DNA of 64,000 nucleotides from Dipteris shenzhenensis (taxonomy: Eukaryota; Polypodiophyta; Polypodiopsida; Gleicheniales). Made by a program: the position numbers and the translations under genes. The notes under the pieces were generated by a model. The model did not search any database and was not told the DNA's origin. It saw only the letters and a list, made by a program, of their open reading frames with translations. This document shows, piece by piece, positions 43,136 to 56,206 of the stretch (position 1 is the first letter of the stretch; the number at the start of each line of letters is the position of its first letter). The stretch lies in assembly GCA_047967505.1 (NCBI GenBank), contig CM106541.1; one strand, 5' to 3'.

Positions 43136-46100
43136 CACACACACACACACATGTGACTTTTGGTTGGAAACTAACTAAGTTAGTTGTTTAGTTATCCCAC
43201 CAATTGGGAATTGATAAGCTCATGGCATATGGTTTTGGTTCCACAGTTTGGGAACATGGTTTTGTAAAATCATAGTTTTGGATAATTGAAAACTGATGTG
43301 GTCACATCCTATTTAGTAGTTAACATTATCCAATTACATGCTAAGTAATATTTGTACTTATTTAGTTGGATGATTCATCAATTAGTACACCAATTTGGCT
43401 AAATATTTATTTCATCTTATCTAATTAGCACACAAGTTGGTACACCACAATTCTGCAGTCAAAACCACTACCTCCCATGGTTTTGGAGGAAAATGTCATG
43501 GTTTGGCTCTTGGTTGTTGAGACTTAAGTACATAGATTTAGCAATTATGGTTTTCCATGTAGCCAAATCATGTGGACTTAGTTCCAATGTAACCAAACTA
43601 AATGAACATAGTTCATGTAACCAAAATAAATGGACTTAGTTCCCATCCAACCAAAGTAGATAGACTCAGTTCCCACCGAATTGAATCAGATGGACTTAGC
43701 TATCATCCAATCAAACAAGGTGAATTCAGCCTACTTTTCCCCAATCAAAGGATCTAGTTTTCACCTCATAAACTAAAGGTTTTCCTTTGACTTTCCCTTG
43801 ATTGTCCATTCACATGTAATTGAATGAATTATAAATCTTTCCCTTTTCCCATATGTGGTACATTGGCAGATTAGTCTACTGGTGTCTCCCAAAGCCTTGG
43901 CACATGTTCAATGCAACATTAAATAATGCTTTTCCTTCTAGTATTTTTCTATGCTTTGGACTAATAGACTTCATGAGTATATATCACTTTAATAACAAAT
44001 CCTTGCCCTTACTAGGGGTATGGCCATTATCTAGCTTTTCCTAGGATATGGCTTTACATCTGGTAACATGGATCATGCCTTACTTATACAATATGATGCT
44101 AAGATTATATATTACTCTTCTCATTGTCTATATTTGTTTAGAGCATAGAAGATTTATATCGTCAAGTACCCATTACGGCACTTACCCAATTTCCCATATA
44201 GATGCCCATACTAGTTTGCATAGGATCCTCCTACTAGCAACTCAATGCATTCAAGATGCTTGATGCCATTTGCATTATAGTAAGCTTGCCCTATGGTCAA
44301 TATTTTCATATGTAAGGGTAGCTTTAACCCTTACTAGGGGTAAAATTATGGTTATGGAACCATACACATATTATTCCTCTTATTACTAGATTATTAATAG
44401 TGAATCTTTGAAGAGTGAGTCACGAATTGAGTCATTGATCTTTTCCTAGAAATTGGTTAATCGACTTTATGGCAAGAATACAAAGAATGAGATCCAAATA
44501 CCTAGTGCCACTCCTAGTTTTAAGAAAATGAAAATCCATCTGAATTGATCTTGTGATCCAATAGCTCTTGTTCTCAGTGTCCAAACCAGTGATTGTGTAT
44601 GTTCTGCTTACCAAGGTATGGGTTCTAGCTCATGTGCATTCATTTAATCTAGGATGTGCCAAAAGTGTTACTAGAAGTCAACACTAGATCCAAAAATCAT
44701 GAGTACCAATGGTCCCGAATCTAACTATATGTTGAAACAATAATTTAGAGTTCTATTTAGGGTTTAAAGGCTCAAGTCAAATTTAAGTACCGAACACTAG
44801 TGATACAAATAGGTGTAGCTCCAAGCAAGCACATCTAATTATTAATGGTAAGGTCTATTTATTGAGTGGATTGCTATTGAACACCAACACTTAAGTCCAC
44901 ATAATCAACATATAGAGAGGTAACCCAATGTGGAAAGTCGTACAAGTGGTAGATGAACATTGGCATTCTCACAATCTATTGCACTGGCATTACCATTCCA
45001 ATGTATACATATGAGCAATTCTTTGTAATCTCCAGAGCGCATAGGCATTGTTACTTTGTATTGGAAGATATTACATTATAGCAAAAATCATTGGTTTTGT
45101 CTATTAATGAGACATTTGCATCTATTTAGCAATCAATTTGAATGATCCATGAGTGATCTATGTGATTTTAATGATGTAGTGTGATCTATTGTTATCCGAG
45201 TGTAGAACATTTTCCAAAGGCAAGTAAGGTAGGAGAGTAAACAATATCTGCCATCTAGTGCTAATTGTGACTTGTATCATCTCTGCAAGCCCTTGTGACT
45301 AGAACTTAATGAGAAATACTTTTGAAATGTCCTATGTCAATTGTAAATAATAATCTTTCCATTTAGTTATAACTTATTTATTTCAATCATTCATATCAAT
45401 AGAATTTCCATACCTTTCTTCCATATTATGAAATAGAATTTAGTGTCAATGAGTACTTCTACACGAAGTCTAAGCATTTCAACAAATCTACACATTATGA
45501 ACTAGAGTCCAGTGTGGGTATTTCTAGAGTAATAAATCTATTCATTTCAACTCCATCTAGTGTGCATAGGGGGCTGAGAAGCATTTCAACTTCAACTAGT
45601 GTGTGCATAGGGACAACTTAGAATGAAACCCCCCTTCTACTTCATGCACAAAGGAAACCATCATCTTATAGGCACAAATGGCATGTATTTGATGCATTTA
45701 GAAGATGATGACATGCTTGATAAGTAAAAAGCTAGAATGAGACAAATAGAATAAAAAGGTATTTTCTATGTATAGAGTATAGTATCTATACACTTTCTTA
45801 AAGTGTAGTCTCTATGTACTTTCTTAAAGAACAAAAAGGTAGTTTCTATGTATAAAGTGTGGTCTCTATGTACTTTCTTAAAAATTATATAGTCATTATG
45901 AAACCAATTGTTCTCAACTAAAGTAGTATTGTCATTACGTACTTGCTTAAAGCTTCTATAGTCATTATGAACTCAATTGCATTCAACTATAGTAGTGTAG
46001 TCCCTATGTACTTGCTTAAATATTTTGTAGTCACATTATCAACTAGATTCAACTAGAAACTTTGTTCAACACTAGGGGCGGCGGGCACTGCCGTCGTGCC

Positions 46101-46640
46101 ATGGGCAGTTGCCACCTTAGGCGGGTCATCCGCTGGCATGCCACCATCGCAGGCGAGTGCTATGGGATGGCCATTGCTTAGGCGGGTGGCCTTAGGTGCT
46201 TAGGGAGGGGCTTGAGAGGGAGTGGTGTGAGGTGGAAAGAGGTGTGTGTGTGTGTGTTTTTAGATTAAAAAGTCCCATCAATAATAGAGCCATACAATTA
46301 ATTCCATCCGTTGGATAAAAAGTTAAAAAAGAAAAATATATAAGGAAAAAATGTTTGAGACATCTAAGTTGAGACAAAATGTTTGAGAAAAATATATAAG
46401 GAAAAAATGTTTGAGACATCTAAGTTGAAAATTTCAACTAGAGTTTGCAAAAATTTTGATCAAATTAATAAATTTTAATAATATTGAGTTTGACAAACAT
46501 AATACTGAAAAAAAATGTCGAATCTTCAGGCAGCAGTCCAGGTTTCGAGGTCGGGGTCCACTTACCTACCATCATCCAAACAAACTAGGTGTTAGAACAT
46601 CATAGTTACGTTTGGGTAGATAGGTAATGCCTGTTTTCCC
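43136..46640. other. AT-rich DNA without genes; several short repeats
   Basis: No frame above background. From 43,560 to 43,740 about five imperfect 35-37 bp units share GGACTTAGTTCCCATCCAACC. From 45,750 to 46,040 degenerate units share TAGTCTCTATGTACTTTCTTA. 46,080-46,200 is a GC-rich island with repeated GGCGGGT and CTTAGGCG. At 46,332-46,430 a 55-bp unit containing AAAATATATAAGGAAAAAAT is duplicated. Confidence 0.6.
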
Positions 46641-46675
46641 CTCGTTTTCCCCAGCTTGTTATCGCTTTACCTAGG

Positions 46676-46852
46676 AATATATTTGGGGGGTTAAAGGTCA
46701 CTGTGCCTTTACCCCGGTTATGTACAATACTCAAACACATATATAAATGAATGAAAAAGAAGATTAGGGTGTTCTGCACCCACCAAAACTTGTGTGGCTC
46801 TCTGTTTCTCCCTCTCCCTCTTCCGTTCTTGCTTCTGTTGAGAGCACTCTCA
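46676..46852 (+). repeat. Copia 5' LTR, followed by a primer-binding site
   Basis: It shares TTATGTACAATACTCAAA and AGATTAGGGTGTTCTGCACC with the minus-strand LTR at 3026-3202, and ends GAGCACTCTCA. TGGTATCAGAGCCCGAG, the iMet-type primer-binding site, follows at 46,855. About 200 bp of leader remain and no coding region follows, so it is an isolated end of a copia element. Confidence 0.75.
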
Positions 46853-46854
46853 AC

Positions 46855-46871
46855 TGGTATCAGAGCCCGAG
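46855..46871 (+). promoter_or_regulatory. Copia primer-binding site
   Basis: TGGTATCAGAGCCCGAG, two bases after the LTR end; standard plant copia iMet complement. Confidence 0.85.
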
Positions 46872-47703
46872 TGATCTAGCTGAGCGTGTGTGAATGCCTG
46901 GAAGCTCAATAGCTCTGTGGGAGGAAGGAGAAGCTCTGTGGGAAGCTTTGTGGGTGACTTTACTTGCATCAGAGTGTGTAGAGACCTTGGAGGAACCTTT
47001 GGAAAAGTCACTTTGGCTTTGCGAAGTGGTTTTGAGAGCTTGTTAAGTGTTTTCAAAGAAAAAGTCATTTTTTGAGCTTTTCGCTATTGCAATTTTTCAT
47101 AACCGTCTTTCCTCCATTAGATACAACATACCTTTTTCTCCCATTGTGCCTAATAACTTCCATTGATTTCTTGAATTTTCCATCATCCTCACCTTCAATC
47201 ACCCTCTACATAGTGTGTATGTTGCCATGGAGGAGTGAAGAGAACCCACTGGTCACCAAAAGAGGCATAGGGTGCCTTCTCATGTATCACCTCTGCATCC
47301 CATTGAGGATTTCAATAATGATATTGCGAAGGGAATTAACCCCCCGAGATGACCATGCTGGTGAAAGGACACTACAGTGTATAAACTATGGCCCAAGGGG
47401 TTCACTAACTTAAGGGGTTTTATTTTCTTGTGGAGTTATAGAGATATGCATACATAAGGGGTACTTAAAACCCATACTATTGAATGCATGTGATATAGAG
47501 GGGGGGTTTAGATATTGAACCTCTTGGGACTAGCAAGAATATAGTACTCCCTATACTAATAGTCTACTTTAATTAAAAGTCAAATTAATACATGTATAGA
47601 ATCTCATGAACACACAAAAGACATCTTTTAAATACTTTAAAATCCAAATCTTTTCTTTTGAAGATAAACTTGATATGGGTTCTAAAATTCTCAAGGCTTA
47701 TAG

Positions 47704-48480
47704 GTGGCACATTCAAACTTCTATTTCTACTATTTGCAAATAGAGGCTGAAATTTATATGAAGAAATCCAAAGCAAAATCTAAGATCACCTTCCATGAAT
47801 TAATATATAACAAAGAAAAAGGAAGAGGAACATGCCCAAAAACCCCTTTCAATTCTGAGGATCAAGCATGGCTGAATTTTTTCCTTAAAGCTAGATTTGA
47901 GTTGTATCATGAGATGGAGGAGTAGATGCTTGATACGTGGGGCACTAATGAAAGGTTAGCCATCATGGCTATCACCTCCAAGGCATCAATAAAGTACTAT
48001 TTGTTGACTTCATACTCATATAAAACATGATCTACCAATCCCAAAAAATCATAAACAATGAGGTGGGCACTATTTTAGCCCGAGCCTATGATGCATCCAC
48101 GCATGGAATGGAGGTGGATTGGGATGAATTTGCCCACAAATTTGAGGGATGGCAGTTAGTACAATGGATATAGGAATTCCATAAAAACCTATGCGAAAGG
48201 AAAATGCGGTGAAGTCAATGGACATGAGTATTATGTAGCGCAAGAGATTGACTATGAAGTAGCAAGCTATGATATTGATTGGAAGAGTAAGGTGGGAGAG
48301 GTGAAAGCAAGATTGTTGACGTTGCTCCTAAGTGATTCAAAAGTCCAAAAAGAAGAGTGACTCAACTACACATACTACCAATTAAGTCCATAGCAAACTT
48401 GAGAATGTTGTGCATGCCTTTAGCACCATTAATGAGTTACTTGAGAAAGGTTTAGTGAACAATTCAAAAAACTTGAACGA
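47704..48480 (+). pseudogene. Unrecognised decayed ORF
   Basis: A 73-codon frame (47,704-47,925: SKITFHELIYNKEKGRG, DQAWLNFFLKARFELYHEM) is followed in the next frames by ASIKYYLLTSYSYKT, VGTILARAYDASTHGMEVDW and DEFAHKFEGWQLVQ. A Glu/Arg-rich helical stretch follows near 48,500. Composition suggests a former protein, possibly a transposable-element gag-like protein, but I recognise no domain. Confidence 0.3.
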
Positions 48481-48659
48481 CAACATAGAATCTGCAAGAT
48501 GATTTAGAAGAAGAGTCAAAATCAGCAAGAAGAAGGCTAGAATTAGTAAAAATGCATTGTATCCAAATCACAGAGCAGTTGGAGGCAAGTACAAGTTCAA
48601 TAGTCATATGCGGCATTTATGGAGGAGCTTACAAATTAAGGTTTGTGGGTTATGATTGT

Positions 48660-50140
48660 TGCATTAGTATACCATCCAATAGGATCTACAAGTATTTTTG
48701 TGGACATCAATTAGTAAGATAAACATTACATTATAATAATTTATGTTTTATCTTAGGTTTATGTATCATGTCCACTCACATATCCATGTTCACTAAAATG
48801 TATTGGTTGCTTTCAGACACATATTTTGATGAGAGTCAAACAAGGGTATTGGATCTCAAATTATGCCTTATGACTTCCATGATCAATACAAAGAACAAAA
48901 GTTGTCACAGGAGAAGGCTTACAAGGGGCAAGAATTGCAAGGAGTAAGTAGGAGTGCAAAGAGTAAGCAAGAAAGGAGTAGGCTACAAGGCTTTCAAGGA
49001 GAGGAAAGATGGCCAAAGTGGATGATGGTGCATCTTTAATTCTTCCCACCATAGTGGATGAAGTTAGCTTGCATGTTTAATTTTGGCATTTAACTACAAC
49101 CACCAAGCTTGCACGATGGCCATGGGGCTGATGAATTACTAAGATGCGTAGCTTAATTGACTTAATTAGGATGTAAACACTTTTAATAATGATGTTCCAT
49201 CACTAATTCAGTGATTCTACAAGTATGATGGAGGTAATTGGCTTAATTGTCTTGATTGGGATGTGTGTTGGCATTCAATTACATGCGCATGACTTTTGAT
49301 TATTCTTACTATCAGTTACTATTAGTTAGTGAGCAATAGTTTTAGTCAAGACCCTTTTTACTTAGGTTATATTTAATTTAAGACAATTGGTGCTAAAATA
49401 AAGATTAAAAGTGTAGCTCTTTTGTGGAGATAAATGTTTCTTAATGTATTTTCTAGAGATAAACGTATTTTCAAATCCTGGTTCCTACAAGAGCATGTGA
49501 ACCAGAGTCTAGAGAGGTGAGAAAGGTCTAGGAGATAAGGATGAGCTATGGAGATATAAGCATGAGGTGAGATAAGGAAGACAAGTGGCATGATCATGTG
49601 TAAAGTTGATCCTAAGGCTATCTATAAATGAAGCCTCCCATTTGTAAGCTTGATATGACATTGGAATAGAGTTGATTGACTGTGCCTATTTTGGTCTCCC
49701 TCTCATGTCTTATTTGGTGTGCTTTGAGCCTCCATATTTTCCTTTGATCTCCCCCCCTAGGAAGGAAGAATAGAGAAGAGTGTACATTTTGTCTTCCCTA
49801 CTCCTCATCATTGTGTGTGTTGAGTATGTGAGCTATGTGTTCACTTTAACCATATTGATGCTTGTTTTCCACTTTAGGTAGGGAGCTTGTGTTCAATTAA
49901 GAGATCAATATATTCAAGCAGGTATCTTGTATTTAGGTAGGAATATTGTGTCTGATGAGGAGACCAACAAGGAGTTGTTGTCATGTGATGTCATTATCTC
50001 AACATTGAGCAATTACCAACTTGCAAAATTTCTCAATCTTTGTATTTCTTTGTGTACTTATTCATCCTATGAGATGTATCAAGTATAGGTCTTTAATGGA
50101 TTTTACTACTAAAGATAAATCCATGTATCTAGACCATGTT
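48660..50140. other. No gene seen
   Basis: AT-rich with scattered repeats (CAAGGAGTAAG near 48,940). No convincing frame, LTR pair or RNA gene. Confidence 0.5.
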
Positions 50141-50147
50141 TATGCAT

Positions 50148-50320
50148 CCATGGAGGAGGAGGGTGGTGGAATAGGGAGGAGGGTGGAGGAAGAGGGAGGA
50201 AGGAGGAGAAGGAGGGACGAAGGAAGGAGGAGGAAGGAGGACTAGGAGGAGGGAGGAAGAAGGGAGGAGGAGGGATGGAGGAGGAGGAAGGAGGAGGATG
50301 AGGGAGTGCAAGGGTAAGGG
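50148..50320. repeat. (GGA)n-like purine tract
   Basis: Imperfect GGAGGAGGA and AGGAAGGAGGA repeats. Frames on both strands here are compositional. Confidence 0.85.
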
Positions 50321-50540
50321 CATGCTAGAACGTGATAGTGTAAGGGAGCATGGCTGCAATGGAGATCAATCACATGAACACAATAGTGAGCTTGAACATT
50401 GAACCCCAAAGAGTGGGAGCTTCATTCCATTAGAGATATTTATACATGTTGGTCTCCACACAATCCGAAGGTACCTCCATGGTGGGACCTATTTTGTAGG
50501 AGACCTTTTGGACAAGAGTCCCTCCACTTGTGGGGGGGGA

Positions 50541-50661
50541 CCTTTTGGGTCTCTACACAAAGTGGGGGGACCTTTGGGTCTCTACAGAAAGTGGGGGGAC
50601 CTTTTGGGTCTCTACACAAAGTGGGGGGACCTTTTGGGTCTCTACATAAAGTGGGGGGGCC
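50541..50661 (+). repeat. 30-bp tandem repeat, four copies
   Basis: Units begin CCTTTTGGGTCTCTACACAA, followed by AGTGGGGGGA. Four copies at about 50,541, 50,571, 50,600 and 50,630 are near identical; one has a single-base deletion. A (CT)n run follows at about 50,685-50,704. Confidence 0.9.
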
Positions 50662-50709
50662 TCAAAAAGTGTAGGCTTTTAGTATCTCTCTCTCTCTCTC
50701 TCTCGATCC

Positions 50710-52540
50710 TGATTTTGCAAGTATGATTGGATCTTTTCTAGAGAGGGTTTTTTCTATCCTCAACTTTTAATATTCGTCATACCATCTTCCAAGCTCAAGA
50801 TATTACAAGCAAAGCTTTTCCGCTACTCTACACACACAATGCTCTCATCGTTGTTGTCCTAGACTGCACTTTTGGCCCGAAAAGTGAGCTCATAGAGGCT
50901 TTCTTACAAGAATAGTGCAATAGTAAAAGAGCAGTCTCTACACTCTTACTATGTATAATTTTCTATTTTGAAATAGATTTCGAGATGTTTGGCAGCATAT
51001 TATTTGTTCTGGAGTAAGATCCATCTACTTTAGCCTCCAAAAGCACTTTTTGCAAGCCAAAATGTAAAATTTCATGAAGGGTGAGTTTTAGAACACAAAA
51101 CTTCTTCAAAATTCAGCAAGAATCATCATCTTTGTGGTTTTTTAGTGTGTTTGGGCCTCACACACTCAGCAATCTCACAAACTAAGCTCCTATCAACTCA
51201 AAACACTAAAAAGCATCAAAAACAAACTTCAAATGCTCCAAAATGACTTTCCAACAAAAGTGACAACTTTTCTACTTTTCCATCCACAACTCTCACTTCC
51301 TCCCTCTCTCCTCTCCTACAACTCTACTAACAAAGCTCCAAGTCAAGCTTGAAGCCTTGTGCAATGGGTAGATAATGAAGGAAGACAAGTGCAATGCAAA
51401 AGCATACCTTTCATCCGCGGCAACGTCACCAAAACTGTGTGGGTCTCGGCGGTGACTCATGTTTCATGGGGATGCTGAAGAGATGCTGATGGAGCCTCCA
51501 CTCCAAGCTACTCCTTGTGAGAGCAATGCAAGGCACAACTCATCTACAAGTGTCACTCCAGCGGTCTTCGGACTATTGGAATGTGTTTCCATGCAAGAAA
51601 GAGGAAAGTGGGAGAGAGGAGAAGAGAGGGGAGAAGAGAGGGGAGAAGGGAGGGAAGAGGAGAGTGAAGGGGGATGGAGTGGCGAACACAAGGGCAGTAC
51701 AATGGAAACAAGAGAACACCCAAAACACTCTCTTCGAAGAGAAGAGAAGTTAACACTTTGGCCTTTTATACAAGTCACCTTTTGAAGGGAGGGCCAACCC
51801 TTTTCCTTTTAGCACTCTCCTTCTCTTTAAAACCCAAGGCTCTTGGTCCCATACGGTGCCAAGGAATACTGCTATTCTTTCCATCTCTCCCTACTAGCAG
51901 AAATAGCGCTTGTGTTAGCCTCACACCTCCAAGGCTTAAGGGATTTGGGGCTCAAACTCCTTGAGCGCCCTCATGCCTTAAGTCATTTGGGGTTCAAAGC
52001 CCATGAACGAGGCTCAAAACCTGGAGTGGCGAGGCTTAACTCTTGCGAGACACTTAACAGCAACTTGCAGCTAGAACATACAACTTGTGCACGTTGCCTG
52101 GATGCTTTGGTCTCGGGATATTTGGTCCCTGAGTTTTTTGAGCTATACTCCTTGGCTATTTCCGTTGACATAGACTTGAAATGTGCACGTTGTCTTCAGT
52201 CTTTGGCCTTGGGGTATTTGGGGATCAAACACCCTAAGCTTGTACGTTGAAGTAGATCATGAAGCCTAATCACCTCTAATCACTAATTACCCTGTGAGCA
52301 AAAATCCATGTGGGCCTGTGCCTCCAATCATCCTCTCTATTTCTAAAACTAAAACCTCCAAATATATACAAAAGATTAGAATTTTCCAAAACCTCCAAAC
52401 ATATGTATTTTAACGAACCTTGTGCGATGGTACTTAGGTGTCTCATAGAGAAAAATAGTCAGCCATGTATCATACAAAAAGCACATGGTATGTATTATGT
52501 ACCACTGATTGTGTTACACATATATAGTGGATAGCTTATA
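50710..52540. other. No gene I can support
   Basis: It contains a purine-rich segment (AGAGGGGAGAAGAG) at 51,600-51,680. A 135-codon frame at 51,843-52,250 contains two related stretches (TCARCLDALVSGYLV and KCARCLQSLALGYLG), which reflect an imperfect DNA repeat of about 120 bp, so I do not call it a gene. Confidence 0.45.
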
Positions 52541-52544
52541 ACAT

Positions 52545-53405
52545 GCTATATAGAACAAATTTTTTGCTATATAGCACAGAGTATGAGCTTTATAGCTCAT
52601 TCAATATGTTTGAAATATTAGATTGAGTACTATAGCATAGATAATGTATAGCACATAGCATGAGCTATATGGCTCATTCAATAGGCTTAAAAGAATAGAT
52701 TCAATGCTATATAGCAGAGATAATGTACATAGCACATAGCATGATCTATATAGTTCATTCAACATGCTTGAAATATTAGATTAAGTACTATATTGCATAG
52801 ATAATGTATAGCACATGAGCTATAGCTCATTCAGTAGGCTTGAAAGAATAGATTCAGTGCTATACAGCATAGATAATGTACATAGCACATAGTATGAGCC
52901 ATATAGCTCTTACATTATGTTTGGAAGAATAGATGGAGTGCGATATAGCATGGGATAATGTGCATAGCACATAGCATGAGCTATATAGCTCATTTAGCAT
53001 GCTTGAAATATTAGATTAAGTACTATATAGCAAAGATAAAGTACAAGACATGAGCTATATAGTTCATTCAGTAGGCTTGAAAGAATAGATTTGAGTGCTA
53101 TATAGTATAGATAATGTACATATCACACAGTATGAGCTGTATAGCTCTTACATTATGTTTGGAAGAATAAATTACATGCTATATATCATGGGATAATGTA
53201 CATAGCACATAGCATGAGCTATATAGCTCATTCAATATGCTTGGAAGAATAGATTGCTTGCTATATAGCAGAGATAATGTACATAGCACACAGTATGAGC
53301 TATAAAAGCTAATACAATATGCTTAGAAGAGCATATTGAGTGCTATAGAGCTGGGATAACGTACATAACACATAGCATGCATGACCTATGTAGCTTATTC
53401 CAGTA
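52545..53405. repeat. Tandem satellite, about 80-bp unit with a palindrome
   Basis: About eleven units of 72-89 bp. Each has ATAATGTACATAGCACATAG, GAGCTATATAGCTCATTCA, then ATGCTTGAAAGAATAGATT and TGCTATATAGCA. GAGCTATATAGCTC is a perfect 14-bp palindrome and TGCTATATAGCA a second 12-bp palindrome. Units differ at several positions. Confidence 0.9.
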
Positions 53406-53770
53406 GGCTGAAAGTATACAAGTCCAGGCTAGCAACCTCAAGAACTTGGTGTTCCTCATCAAGCATCGACTTCAAATGTCCCAACCTAATCTCAGCTGCA
53501 CCTATCATTCCAACAATGCCATCTTCCTTTTTTCCCGGAATTCTAGGCTCATATAAAACATGTTTCTCACTAGTGTTGTGGAAACGATAGGTTTTACATT
53601 GGAGGATGAAGGGAACACACCATGCAAAGATCTCATATTCTCTTCCCACCTCCTATGCTTTACACCTAGATGTGGCTACATGTCTTTAGCTCTTTGCGCT
53701 AACTTGCAGTTCTCCAAGGCAAAAGTGCTTTCACCCTTATCTAAAAGTATTCTCAGATAGAACATGAACA
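53395..53770 (-). pseudogene. Possible coding remnant, unrecognised
   Basis: An 84-codon frame (53,649-53,395) reads EYEIFAWCVPFILQCKTYRF, KHVLYEPRIPGKKEDGIVGM and LGHLKSMLDEEHQVLEVASL, then a stop. Upstream, LDKGESTFALENCKLAQRAK is open in a nearby frame. Composition looks like protein. No family was recognised and no splice model is secure. Confidence 0.25.
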
Positions 53771-53779
53771 TTCTGAAAT

Positions 53780-56200
53780 TTTTTGGGTATGCCATAGATT
53801 TGTAGTGGGTGGATCAGTCTACAGAGGTTCGTGGCTAGATTTCATAATGGGCTCTTAGTTGTGTCTGCGCTACACTTAAAAAGGGAGAGAGTTCATTGAG
53901 CTCGTCCTTCTTATTCTACTTTCATATATCCTAACATGTCCATCTACTTTCATACGACCTGACATGTACACCTCTCAATGGTGTCGCTTCATCTTTTGGT
54001 TGAGGCAAGTAGTCTTATCTATTACTATGTTGGAACTCTAGCAAAGATATGCAAAGATAATGTGCGAGCAATGAATTCCATACATGGAAGTTACAGAAAG
54101 AATCACAAATACATGGGGTGATGTCAAAAGAATCTACATGAAACAAAATACTAATCCTCAGGAACATCACATCAAGGATGTTTTATCATAGTTATACTTT
54201 ATATGTAAGGTAAAATACTAGCAAAAGTTTATTGATCTTATTTTTTTAGATTCATAATTTTGCTAGAACATATCACAATTTTATTAAAAAATGCAATACA
54301 TCATCCAATACATATTTTCGACACCAATACAAAAGTCACGCATCACATGCATAGCCTTGGACTTTTTGAAGAAGGCTCTACAACTTTTGGAGGCCCTCCA
54401 ACATCCCACAAATTTGGTGTTGGAGAAGTTGTCGGTTATTTGAATGTCAAAGACTCCCTTTTTCCATAATCACTTAGCATTTTGGGAATCATGCACATCA
54501 AGTTGTACATTGTGTATGCTAAGTAATATTTGCTTCTAAAAGCGTATAGGCCACGACCTTGGCCAAAAGTTATAATAGCAAACTACTTCTCTAAAGAATT
54601 ATCTTATCTACATTTCATCGTACGGGATACCCCCCAAGATACCTAGATAGTGTTTTTATTGCAAACACGGGGAATTTTGCATTGCCCTTTGAGTACTTCT
54701 TGTGGAATATTACAACCTGTGGAAATTTAAAGTGTTTAATGTACACTCTTAGGGATGCATCTTTTTCCATCCCCCCTTGGCGTTTGCCAAAAGCACACCC
54801 CAAAAAGTCATCCTTATACACAACAAGCTGCAAAAGAACCTTATCCATAAGAAACACGATGACCTACAAGAAAACCTGGGGGTTTCCATTTTCCGAGCAA
54901 AAACCCTCGAGCGACGAGCGGACAAAAGGTGGAAGGGGTCAAAATATATAGGCTCAAGTCATTTTTGGGGAGAAAAAATTCCAAATTATTTCAAGGAATA
55001 TGTAAGTAAATATGAAACATTGATAAATAGATATAGATATAAATATACCTTTATATAATATGCATATATAATGTCCAAGTGGTGACTTATTTTATGACTT
55101 TCAAAAATCCTTTGTTTTGCTTTCACCATTGCTTGGATCATGAAATTTTGAGCAAATATCCTCTTTACAGTTCCTGAGGATGACCTAAGAAAAATAAATA
55201 GTACCTTTTTAATAGACCCTCTAAGTGTATTTTGCCAGAGGAATATGGTTTGAAGAGCTTGTCCCAACCCTATTCCGCCGGCAAAATACCCTTGGAGAGC
55301 CTACGTAAAAGAGGTCATAACTTTTGCTACTACTTAGCTCAGATTGAGGAGCTGTAAAAAGGAAAAATGTTCAAAATTTCATGATCTATGCAATGGTAGG
55401 CTTAAAATTATACTTTTTATAGTTATAAAAGAGAAAAATTAAAATTTTCAAGATGTATATGAGAGTTATAACTTCTCCCTAATTCATATTATGGTAGGAA
55501 GGAGTTCAATAGAGACCACATTTCCTTAAAAGTACTTAGGTTTAGAGAATTGGGAATATTTTTAAAATCCCTACCTTGCCTTCCCATATTTGACAATGTA
55601 TTAGAGATTAATTTATGATTGATTATGATGGCTTCAAGTATGAGGTTTCCAATATCTTTTTCCTACTCATCCAAGGAATATGGTATACATTATTACATGA
55701 GAGCTTCAAATATGGGATTGCTAAAGATTAGGGAAACTCTTTTAAATTGATTGAATTACCAAAATCCTCAAAAGAGAGTATGGTAGGGAGGTATTTACAG
55801 GAGTTTCTAAAGTGTTCACTATTTGTTCATATATAGATGATGTTCTCTAAAATGAGGGTTACAATGAAAAATAAGTAAGTATATGGTTCTATAAATGATA
55901 AATTAAGAAAGAATTTAATTCCTTTGAGAAATATACAAGCATGGTTGGTGTCAAAAATTATCGCTTGGACTTTTCTGCTCGTAGGTTTTTGCTCGGAAAC
56001 TATGCACATCCAAGAAAACCTTAAGAAAATATAGAATGCTAAATATACATCATTATGAACAAACATACCTTTTGATTCTCATCATTAACAAGTAAATAAT
56101 ATGTCCATAAGTTAATTGATGTGTTGCTCTCTTGCATATTTCTTGGCTGGATGGTAGAGGTAACCGGTTCCTTTTCCATGCATGTAATTTTTAGTCTCTT
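53780..56200. other. No gene I can support
   Basis: AT-rich. A minus frame at 54,615-54,857 (DDFLGCAFGKRQGGMEK) is short and unsupported. The motif TTTTTGCTCGGAAA occurs on the plus strand at about 55,987 and inverted at about 54,893, in each case next to a GCTCGT. Confidence 0.4.
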
Positions 56201-56206
56201 TTGAAT

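Noticed and set aside
47072-47413. 113-codon frame after the copia leader
   Set aside because: Hydrophobic, low-information translation with no Gag motif; it follows the copia primer-binding region by chance.
50541-50661. Regular 30-bp direct repeats as a CRISPR array
   Set aside because: Units are directly tandem with no unique spacers, in a plant-type nuclear context.
51843-52250. 135-codon plus-strand frame
   Set aside because: The repeated CARC...GYL segments come from an imperfect DNA repeat; no domain or homologous copy supports coding.
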